Positions 37,559 through 58,900 of a stretch of 64,000 bases of DNA are shown here, piece by piece; position 1 is the stretch's first letter, and each line of letters starts with the position of its first letter. Made by a program: the position numbers and the translations under genes. The notes below the pieces were generated by a model. The model had not been told where the DNA came from and did not search any database. It saw nothing but the letters and a program-made list of their open reading frames with translations. Source of the DNA: Trogon surrucura (taxonomy: Eukaryota > Chordata > Aves > Trogoniformes > Trogonidae). The stretch is taken from assembly GCA_020746105.1 (NCBI GenBank), contig CM036618.1, positions 117,877,161-117,941,160 of the forward strand. The letters run 5' to 3'.

Positions 37559-40500
37559 GTGAGAGGGTTGTATGATACAAGTGTTGCTGCATCACCGGGA
37601 GCTCCCAGGGGAGGTGGAGACTTGTTTGTCTAGGCTGTCCTAGGAAGGACTTTCCATCTCCTCCGGCCAGAGGGTGCCCACCCCAGCCCCATGCACAGGC
37701 TCCAGCACCTGAGCCGTTGCCTCTGTTCCCCTATTGCTGCCACCAAGCTGAAAAGTTGCTTGGGACTGGGTTCCTTAAATAAGTGCCTCTTGCTGCCAAA
37801 TGACTCGCGCAGCTTCTCAAGCCCTCGGGATGCCTTTCCTTAAAAACAAGCCCTGTTCTGGTCTCCAGGCAGCTGCGTGCCATCCTGCAGACAGAACAGT
37901 TCCCCTTCCAGCTTCTCTCACAGTGGGTCTAGAGCTGGGCTTTTATCTCCCCGTTGTGGCACAAAGGAGCCTTTTGTCTGGATGCTGTGCTTCATTTTGT
38001 GCGCCTCTCTCTCTCCCTTTCCTTTTTTCCCCTTGTCCTCGAGCAGGTGAAGGCAGCGGGTTTGTGGGAGCCAGCGCCCAGCCCTCCCAGCCGGCGCAGC
38101 TCTGCGGAGGAGAGCATCCTCGCTGGCTGTGCAGACCAGCGGAGCCAAAGCCTGGGAGCTCAGTCCTCATTGTCCTCCACTCCGGAGCTCCTGCAGCCTC
38201 AGACCCCGCCGAGCCCCGAGAGCGCCCTGCGGAGCCGCTCGGCGTCGTGCTTCTCCGCTCTGTCTTCAGAAGAAAACGGCATCTCCGAAGAGCCGTCCCG
38301 GAGCTTGCCGGCCAGCGCGGACGCGCCTTCTCCTGCGGCCACGGCCGCCGGGGACCTGAGCTGTGGGTGGGGTGCGGCAGAAGGCAGGACGCCGCGGGCT
38401 CGCAAACCCTCCCGTCCTCTACTCGACGACCGCACGACCGCGGAGCGCGTCAGAGGGATGTCGTCCTACCAAGCCGATTACTGGGCGTGCGCCATACCGG
38501 ATTCCTTACCCCCGTCGCCCGACCGTCGCTCGCCCCACTGGAACCCCAACAAAGAGTACGAGGACTTGCTGGATTACGCTTACCCGCTGAAGCCAAGATA
38601 CAAGCTGACGAAGGTGCCAGAGCCTTTCCTCCACGACTCAGGGATAGGTCTGGACAGCTTCTCTGTTTCCCTCGAGGGCACGTCGAGGTCCACCAGCATC
38701 TACGGCCGAGGTGGGCAGGCTCAGGGAAGCAGAGAAAATGAACGTCGGAGGTTCGTGGCCTCTGCAGAGAGGTTCTCCACCCCGGCGCCAGGGAAAAGAG
38801 GCCTCTCAGGAGCTGGCTCGTGCTATGAACCGATTGCGAGGAGTGCTTCCTCCCGTCCTCCTAGAGGTTTTGCTAAGGATGTCGTGACGGAGTCGGCCAG
38901 GCTGGCTTCGTCTGGCCACCCTGCTGCGGACGGGAGAAGCTGGTGGACCAGAGGGAGCCCCCTCCCAAACTACAAAGGGCAGGTGAAAAGCGAAAATAGG
39001 TTTTTACTTACGACAGGAGTCCTCCCCCTGAGGAAAGATTGGGAGGGTGATGAAGAATTTCTCTCCCTGCCTCCAAGACTGCGGGAGCTGGAAAGGCTGG
39101 CTCAGTTTTTGTCTAATCTTTCCTTAACGATAAGGACGCCCGGGTACGACCACCAAAACCTTCCACGTCACAGCGACGGCAGGCGGTCCCTTTCGTCTGA
39201 GTTGGCTCCTTTCGGAGAAGAGGATGGCCGGGACAAAAGAGGAAGCGCTGAGGATTACGCTGGGCTGCGGCACCGCTGCGGCTCTCGAAAGTCCAGCTGG
39301 GAAAACGCTGAACCGCGTGGCCGGATCCATAAGGATCCTCTGCGAGGGCTGCGTCTACAGAGCAGTCTCAGGGACACGTTGGATGGGACGTACCTAAACG
39401 AGCCGCGGGACAAGGAGCATCCAAAGAAGAGCCAGCAGAGCGAGTCCCTTGCCCATTGCATTAAGGTAGGCTGAGATCAGAAGTAAAGCTGATAATGGGA
39501 AGATCTCGCATAAAATGTGCCTGTATTTATGGCGCAGTTTATTAAGGCTTGCACATCTGCACTGTATTTGGATGGGAGCAGGTGATTTCTTCTGAGGGAG
39601 CAGAAGCCCAGATCTCTTTTCCAGGGGCTCAGCACTGTGGGGCTGGGCTCAGTGGGGATGTGGCACTTGGCTTCCTACAGCCCACCTATCCTGCACCAGA
39701 AAGATGCACCCTGAATTTGGAGGTGATGCTGGGCTGTTTGCAAGAGAGTAATTATAACTGTGCACATGGCTACAGACACCGGTGCGACTCATTCCCTGCC
39801 TTGTATGGGGATAACTGCCGGTGTAAAAGGGTCGGCGTCAGGATGTATCTGTGGCCTCGAGTCGTGGTGCCATGGAGAAGCAGCTCAGCTTTACAGCAAA
39901 ACCCCGACCACTGGGGAGCAGCAACAGAGCTGGAGTCCGGTTTTGGCGAGAGCAGAGCCCCCTGGGTGTCGTGCAGCATCTTGCAAAAATAATCCAGTAC
40001 TGAGACGCTTTAAAAATAAAGGAAAGCACTTAATTGAATGAGACAAACCCTCGGGGAAATGCAACTGCAAATGAACCACGTGGCTCCAGCGAAGAGGAGG
40101 GTGTGTCTCCAGCTGGGAGGCAAATGCCTGCCTTCAGCCAGGGTGCTGCTGCCTCCCGACACCTCTCCATTTCATGGTGACCCTCAGTTCTTGCCACACC
40201 ATGGGTTTGGGGTGTTAAAGTTGGGTTTTGCCTTTTATTTTTTTCCTGTTGACCCTTGGTTTCCCAAGTTTAGGGATGTTTGTGTGCATGGGGTGGGCAG
40301 GAGAGGAGCAGGGAGCAGGTGCTTTCCCTTCCCAGCACCTATCGCTGTCCCTGCCGTGTCTCTGTCACAGAAGTCGATCAGTAACCCTTTTCGTTACGCT
40401 TCATTAAGTAGATGTTTTGCTGCCAGCTGGAAGAGCTAATTGGTTGGCTGTACAACGTCGCGGACGTCACCGACAGCTGGGTCCCAGCCTCACGGGACGC

Positions 40501-41381
40501 CGAGAGCACGAAGGCATCGCTGCACCGCTGCCTGGTAGGTCTCCCCGCTGGCTTTTCTTCCCGCTCTGTTGCTGCGGGCAGCAAGCCGTGCGGAGCGGGG
40601 CACGGCTGGCACGGTGCGCGGCGGGCGATGCGGGGGGGGGTGTGGGGCGAGTTCAGGAGCACCGGGGACCTTCTCGGGGGAAACCGCTCCCCGGGCAACC
40701 TGCTGCGGGTGCGTCTCTTCCAAAAACTTGTCCGAGCAGCGCTTCTCTTCTCCTTCGCAGGAGTTCAGGAAGGACGTGGCCGATCACCGGAGCCTGACGG
40801 AGAGCGTGCTGGAGAGGGGAGAAGCTCTCCTCGACTGCATGGCTTCGAGCTCGCCAGGTGAGGAGGAGCAGGGCTGGGCTTCAGTGTTTGAGTGCTTCAT
40901 TTTCTGACACGGTCCTGACGGTTTCCTTTGGGAGCCCCTGTTGCTGTGTCTTCACTCTTAACCTGGAGCCTCCTGTGTCACTTCCCACCCTCTCCAAACT
41001 CTTCATTACACCTCGGATGGGACGAAGATCAGCTCACTGATTTCTAGCGCTCCCGTTTCCCTCAGAAGTCCACCCGGACGAGCGGGACTCTCTCTCGTTG
41101 CTCTTACAGCCACTGAATTGTCACGGTGCTACCAGCTCCGTTCATAACCTCTTTGTTTTCCAGCGCTGAAAGACACGCTGGGTTTGATCGCGAAACAATC
41201 AGAAGAGCTGGAAACCCACGCGGAGCGCTTGTGCGAGTCCGCTCTAGCTGCTGCGGGTCCCGCGCAGGGCAAGGACAGGAGGGAGGACGCGGGGCTCCAG
41301 CCGACGACTGCTCAGTGGGTAAGGGGGGGCAGGGGAGCCTTTCTGCAGCCAGGGGAGGGAGAGGGAAGCGTAGGAAGCTAA
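37175..41381 (+). CDS. CEP68: CEP68 centrosomal protein of 68 kDa
   Basis: Coding exons 37175-37558, 38047-39465, 40412-40534, 40761-40857 and 41164-41381 join in frame to 746 residues; human CEP68 is 757. CEP68 is a centrosome-linker protein that with rootletin and C-Nap1 holds parental centrioles together, and it is removed at mitosis. Conserved blocks: YWACAIPDSLPPSPDR and WNPNKEYEDLLDY (about 270-310); an acidic DSGIGLDSFSVS (about 325-336) matching the PLK1/beta-TrCP degron region; DEEFLSLPPRL (about 463); and the C-terminal helical part FCCQLEELIGWLYNVADVTD, RKDVADHRSLTESVLERGE and LIAKQSEELETHAERL, the spectrin-like region. The start ATG begins MAVD; human also starts MA. The N-terminal third is poorly conserved. 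The extreme C-terminus is uncertain: a donor-like GTAAGG at 41319 could splice to a further exon. Confidence 0.94.
37559..38046 (+). other. CEP68 intron between first and large coding exons
   Basis: A 488-base GT-AG intron with a C/T-rich 3' end (CTCTCTCTCTCCCTTTCC). Nothing else is visible in it. Confidence 0.85.
38047..39465 (+). CDS. CEP68: CEP68 large central coding exon
   Basis: 473 codons, phase 0 at both ends; acceptor CGAGCAG, donor GTAGGC. It carries the best conserved middle block (SLPPSPDR, NPNKEYEDLLDY) and the DSG degron-like motif with serines at about residues 326 and 332. The same frame stays open upstream of the acceptor to 37954, but that part is intronic. Confidence 0.95.
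39466..40411 (+). other. CEP68 intron after the large exon
   Basis: A 946-base intron. It contains an AATAAA at about 40016 that could act as an intronic poly(A) signal. It ends in the tandem acceptor AAGTAG. No repeat is recognised. Confidence 0.8.
40412..40534 (+). CDS. CEP68: CEP68 coding exon, CQLEEL block
   Basis: 41 codons beginning MFCCQLEELIGWLYNVADVT; human has TFCCQLEELICWLYNVADVT. The acceptor is the tandem AAGTAG. The donor is GTAGGT, phase 0. Met replaces the human Thr at the first position. Confidence 0.94.
40761..40857 (+). CDS. CEP68: CEP68 coding exon, SLTESVL block
   Basis: 32 codons plus one base, EFRKDVADHRSLTESVLERG and on; human has QFKKDIDEHQSLTESVLQKG. The acceptor is TTCGCAG and the donor GTGAGG. 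Confidence 0.95.
40858..41163 (+). other. CEP68 intron before the last recognised exon
   Basis: A 306-base GT-AG intron ending CTTTGTTTTCCAG. Nothing else is visible in it. Confidence 0.85.
41164..41381 (+). CDS. CEP68: CEP68 last recognised coding exon
   Basis: Starts after TTTTCCAG and completes an Ala codon. It reads LKDTLGLIAKQSEELETHAE then RLCES, matching human VLGRIAKQSGELESHADRLY. Beyond that the sequence is not conserved. Reading straight on gives a TAA at 41379-41381. Alternatively the exon ends at 41318 before GTAAGG and the protein finishes in an unrecognised downstream exon. Confidence 0.82.
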
Positions 41382-43720
41382 ACACTTAAATTAGAAAACG
41401 CTGTACATCGGGCTTTAGTGTTATTCCTTTTCATCTGATGTTTGGAAAGCCTAAAAGGAGGAGCAAGCGAAGGCGAGCTCAGAATGGATGCGCCGTCGCC
41501 TTTAAACGCGTGTCAGGGGAAGAGCGGTGTCGGTGAACCCGCTGGTGAAACCCAAGAGGGCGACGAGAGCGATGGCAGCTCCTCAGCGGGACCTGGGATC
41601 TGGCAGGCAGGTCCCCGTCAGGCAGGGTGGCAGGGATTCCAGCAGCCCAGCCCAGGCAGCTGCTGTACCGAAATCACTTGGACAGCACAGGCAAGATGGG
41701 AAGGGGCTATTTTTTGTTGTTGTTGTTTGGTTGGATTATTTTTTTATTATTTTTTTCTCTTTTTTCCCCACCCCTCAAAGAAAGAGTGCACTTGCTTTTC
41801 ATGGTACAAAAGGAAAACAAATGGAATTCGGGTGTCGCACACAGGCTAGAAAACCTGCTTGCACCTTTCCTGAACATCTTCCCTCAGATAAAAACTGCAG
41901 AGGCATCAAGAGCTCCAGGAGGGCAGGGCAGGAGCGTCAGCGTCAAGGGTGGTGTTGGGGGGGGCAGGCGTCCCAGCCTGGGCAGGGTCAGCCGCGCGTG
42001 CTGCGGGAGGCAAGAACCGTAAAAATGTGTCTGTACTAAAGGATCGAGCGTAGGCGTTTGCGAGGTGCTGGGGCCAGAGGGGCAGGAAGGCTCTTAACAG
42101 CTTCTGAGCATGGAGACAAGAATTCAGGAGCCCCCCCCCACCCTCCTCATCATCCTCCTGTCCCCCGCTGGCTCAGCCTGATGGAGCAGCCACGGGTAAA
42201 TCAAGGCTGAGCTAGTGGAGCTGCGAAGGGTTGTGGCCAAAGCACAGCAGCAAACTCCATCCATTTGTATTTCAGGTGCTGCCTCTGTCAGACCTGGGCT
42301 TCGTTAGCCAGGCCCAGGACGGCTGAGAAGAACTGCAGCGAGCACCAAAACCACCTCGTTCAGACTTGCCAAAAAAATATGTACGATCACTGTGGTTGGA
42401 GTCAGCCAGCCCGGGCTGATTTCAAGTTGTTTGGGTTTTTTGAGTTGGTTTTTTACCATAGTTTGAGAAAGACGAGCTGTACCGCAGTTATCAGGCTACC
42501 GGGCTGTCTGGCTCACAGTGCTGATGAGTTTTGTGAGTGGCAAACATACAGCTGGCCTTTTTTTTTTATATTATTATTATTATTAATGTAGCTTTTCTTT
42601 TCTATCAAGTGGCCTGTTCCACATTTTAGCGAAATACCAGGAACACGCTGTTTTTATAACTGAGTAATCCGTAGCGTGCCGTGCAACTCACCCAAGTAAA
42701 GCCGTGTGATTTTTAACAGCCGCGGTCTCGTTTTGTTTGTGCTCTTCAAAAAAAAAAATAAAAAAAAGGGATTGGAAGCCAAGAAACAGCAACTCCCCCT
42801 GGTTCTTGGGAGCAAACTCGACTTGTTTATGTTCCCTGCCAAAGCAAGGCCTGTTTAACTTTGGGTTTTGTTACGCATAAAGAGCGAATGTGCTGTGTGA
42901 AGCTCAGTAAAATAATGGACAGGTGGGTACACTCGGGTTACGTCTAAACTGTGTTACCTGTCACTTGGAGCAGTGGCGGTGGCTTCCCTGCGTAAGTTGT
43001 GCCTTTCCCCTCTGCCAGCCAGCACAGCTCCTCCCTGCTCACACGTAACGGCACAGAACGCTGGGGCTTGGCTTTAACTGACCGGTAAAACTGACCGGTG
43101 ACCGTCACGTTCCTGCGCAGAAACACATCATCACCTCCTCCCGCTCTTGCCCACAGGACAAAGCAAAGTTCTTGCACAAGCAGGTGGTGGAAGCACGGTT
43201 AAACCCGAGCAGCTGCAAATGACAAAATGCGACGTCGGGGTGCGTGGGCGCTTTTTGATACTCTCCCTTTTTCCACCTCCTCAGCTTCAAGGGCAGTTTT
43301 ATTTCTTTTTTATTGCCCAGTTGCGGGTGGCCGTTCACAGCCCAGCCTAAGGTTGAGGAAAAGTCTGAAGCGAGGGGTTGCAGTGAGACCGGTCTCACCA
43401 GCTTTACCAGCACGAGATCCCAGACCTGCGGGTGATGCTTGAAGGCTGCAGCAGGGCAGGGTGGGAGTTACACCCAAGGAAAGGCTCCTGGTGCCGGTTT
43501 GCTACCCCGTCTTCAGCCTGACCCCCTCCGTCAGAAGCATTCACTGTTTCAGCTCACGGTTAAGAGGCTGCAGTGCCTTCGCTGAGGATTTTTTAGGCCT
43601 GCTCTACCCTCTTCTGCACACCTCCAGCCCGACAGCCACAGGCTCTATCCTCTAACAGCCCCGTAACACAGGAAGGACTGAAGGGGGAAGGAGAAAAAAC
43701 CACCACCAAACAACTGGTGT
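41382..43720 (+). other. CEP68 3' region, convergent with RAB1A
   Basis: Probable CEP68 3' UTR and inter-gene spacer. Two pyrimidine tracts followed by AG (ending 41780 and 41888) could be acceptors of a further CEP68 exon. An (ATT)n run lies at about 42570-42585. An AATAAA embedded in a poly-A run at about 42758 is the only plus-strand poly(A) candidate I see. Confidence 0.5.
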
Positions 43721-43744
43721 AGCCCAAGTTGGTTTTGCAATGCT

Positions 43745-43750
43745 TTTATT
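43745..43750 (-). promoter_or_regulatory. RAB1A: Distal RAB1A poly(A) signal
   Basis: AATAAA on the minus strand (TTTATT on plus), within AGTAATAAAAGC, about 1.9 kb after the RAB1A stop codon. It is likely the end of the longest transcript. Confidence 0.6.
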
Positions 43751-43985
43751 ACTGTATATATTAACATTGTTTTGGATAGTATGTAGCAGGCATCTTGACA
43801 TTTAAGTTCATTTGTGCACTTCTCTGAAGGGAAGATGTTTTACCCTCAATACACCTCTTTCTGGTTCGCGTCCTGATGCGAGCAGCGCTCACTACTCCTA
43901 CTGCTCCCCCCTCTCGGGGGGGGAGCGAGTCACATTCTAGAATGAATTATACCAACAAGCACATCTCTAATAGAAAGCACATCAC

Positions 43986-43991
43986 TTTATT
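43986..43991 (-). promoter_or_regulatory. RAB1A: Upstream RAB1A poly(A) signal
   Basis: AATAAA on the minus strand within CACAATAAAGTGATG, 241 bases before the distal signal in transcription order. Two tandem signals suggest alternative 3' ends. Confidence 0.6.
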
Positions 43992-45631
43992 GTGAAGGTC
44001 TCAAGTGGAAGAGTTCAACTTAACCATGACAATACTTCATGTATTACAATTGCCTGTTGATTTATGCAACTATGTTCAAGAAAGCTGTTAGCCAAAGTCA
44101 TCCCCCCCCCCAGGAAAAAAAAAAAAAAAAAAAAAAAGAAGAGAGGATATTTGCACCAATTTTAGTTTATACCTCACAACATACCTAGGCTATATTTTTA
44201 CTATCACAGGGTGTATTTACTACTAGGGGAATGTTACATGGTCTTTCAAACATGAGACTATTTACAGAATAGGCTGAACATTTGAGTTTAGATAAAGCTG
44301 AACAATTTTACATGTATAGGAAGTGTTATAGGCTAGCTTTCCTGTGGCTTGTAGCTAGACATCAGGCACTAATGATTTGATTAGCTCTGTACAAAGAATC
44401 ACACTGTCCAAGACCTCTTGGCTGCTGGTTAGTTCCAAATTGTTCGAGATAGCGCCTACTTTGAGCAACAGGCTGCTGCGGGGCCTTAACTGTCCCCGTC
44501 TCGTCCTTCCGACGCCTCTATGCGTAACAGAATAGAAGCTAAGCTGTTGCACTAAGTCAGAGGAGTACTGATTAAAAGAGGATGGAATTAACAGTATAAA
44601 GACATAATATACTGGTAGAAAGTTACACCACCTCAAGGTTACGCTGAAGTAATTCCTGCTGGGGAAACGCCGTTCTCTCCCCTACGACACCAAGCGGGCA
44701 GGAATTCCCTAAATCGAGTCCTTGAGCAATAAATTAAGTTCCAAGACTAAGTTAGGGGCCTGTTGTACATTCAGAGCGCATTGTGCCTCCGTGAACACCG
44801 GCTGGGTGTTCCTGGTACAGCGGACGTGCCTCAAGCACCACGACAACTCAGCCTTTCGGGCCACAGTCACGAGTTTTAGTTGCAAGGGAAGGTCTCTGGT
44901 CTGCCAGAAGGTCTGAGAGCCGTGGCTGCACACAGATATGTTTTGTGCACAATGCAAGCCTGATTTCCCCCTTAGCCATACAAATTAAGACAATATTTAT
45001 CACCATACAGTTTGATATTACTTCCAATAAGTACAATATTTATTAAACATTTCTTCAGTTTTGTTACATATTGTGCAACAAATTACAATATTCTGCAGCC
45101 ACAAATTATATGCAGAGTATGAAGAAACTATTAATCAGATAGTGTGATCTTTCCATTTATAATTCTACAAGAAGGAACTAGCAAATCAGATCTTACATAT
45201 ATCTTACTAAATTTTATGCATGGAAAGTGACAGACACCGTTGTGCTGTTTGATACAAAATGGCTAAACTTCATCTTCAGAAGACTAAACCCGACATCTAA
45301 ACATGCCAATAGAAACATCAAAACAAAAATACATCCTAACCAACCACAGGAAACAGTCTGGTATCAGGAAAAGCAACAAGGATTACACGTTTATAAACCA
45401 GCACACAAAGGTTTAAAACAGTTCTGAAAATGAAGTTAGCTGTCTTGAGTCAAGGGAATAAAAAAAGTCAGTATTGACCATTTACAATCTCTGACCTTTG
45501 TGGAGACGGTAAGAATCTGTTGTAGTGCAGCTACATACAGTACAATTCAGGCAATTTTATTTTTTTTTTTTTTCACTTGGGTTCAGATTGCAAATTCATT
45601 GTTGTGAGACAAAAAGGGGGGGAGGTAAGTT

Positions 45632-58027
<12,396 letters not shown>

Positions 58028-58316
58028 GTCCGTGGGGCCCGCGGCCCGAGGGACGGCGAGCGCGCTCTGAGGGGGGGCGGTGGCGGCCTGGCACCTCCCG
58101 CCGCCGACGCGGGCGCGCTCCGCGGATGCAGGCGTCCAACGGCTCCCGCCTTCGCCCGGCGCTCGGCTCGGCCTGCCCCTCCGCCGGCGCCCTGCCCCGC
58201 TCCGCGGCCTCCGCGCTCGCTCCTCAGCCCAAAATGGCTGCCAGAGCCCAACCAGGAAACGGGGCGGCCTCTCGCCCAGCGCCGCTTACATGGCCGGGGG
58301 GCGGCCGCGGGGCACG

Positions 58317-58398
58317 CCGGGAAAGCGAGTCCGCGCCGCCGCCGCCCACCCGCGCCGCCGGGCGGTCGCGCCGGAGGCCGCGGGACTCGCTTTCCCGG
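58317..58398. repeat. 16-bp perfect inverted repeat in RAB1A promoter
   Basis: CCGGGAAAGCGAGTCC at 58317-58332 is the exact reverse complement of 58383-58398, separated by 50 G+C-rich bases. Each arm contains CGGGAAA, an E2F-like core. Confidence 0.9.
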
Positions 58399-58584
58399 CG
58401 GCCCCCGCGGCGCCGCCCGCGCATGCGCGCCGGCCGGCCTTTCTTCCCTCGGCCCCGTCGGCTCGGCGCGGCGCTCGGCGCCGCCGATTGGCCGGGCGGG
58501 AGCCGGCTCGCGGTGACGTGTGCGGGAAGACGTGGCAGCTCGGGCGAGTCAGCGCGCGCGCAGCCGAGTGGGCGGGGCCTCGGC

Positions 58585-58615
58585 GGGCGGGGCGGGGCGG
58601 GGCGGGGCGGGGGGC
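58585..58615 (+). repeat. (GGGGC)n run, G-quadruplex candidate
   Basis: Six consecutive G3-G6 tracts separated by single C. It offers several overlapping Sp1 sites and, on the plus strand, enough G tracts for a quadruplex, about 560 bases upstream of the RAB1A ATG. Confidence 0.85.
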
Positions 58616-58900
58616 GCCGGGACCCCCGGGCCGAAGCGGGGGGGTGGATCCCGCGCCCGGGTCACCCTCCCCACCTCGGCCCCCGTCCCCCCCCCCGCCC
58701 GGCCCGGCGTGGCCCAGGCGGAGCTTTATTTCTCCCGTTGGTTCCGCTCGAGAGCCGGGGAGGTGCCGCGCCCCGCCGGTGGTGCCCCGCGTCCCGCTCG
58801 GGGGTTGCGGGGTGTCCCGCAGGGCTTTGGCCGGGTGGGCGGGTCGGGAGGGACGAGCCCGGCAGGCCCGAACGGGAGAGGGTCACAAACATGTCGCCTT

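Larger units (their letters stand above)
43725..45631 (-). other. RAB1A: RAB1A 3' UTR
   Basis: About 1.9 kb of A/T-rich sequence between the stop codon and the distal poly(A) signal. It contains a 10-C plus 23-A homopolymer block (44102-44137 on plus). A Pumilio-type UGUAAAUA occurs on the sense strand at 44259-44266. A further AATAAA lies at 45557-45562, only 70 bases after the stop and beside a long A run, probably not a true end. A long AU-rich 3' UTR is usual for RAB1A. Confidence 0.75.

Noticed and set aside
37800-38741. 313-codon plus-strand open frame overlapping the large CEP68 exon
   Set aside because: It is an out-of-frame shadow of CEP68. The true frame carries the conserved motifs.
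45557-45562. AATAAA 70 bases after the RAB1A stop as a main poly(A) site
   Set aside because: It lies beside a long A run on the sense strand that would give internal priming, and two better-placed signals exist 1.6-1.9 kb downstream.
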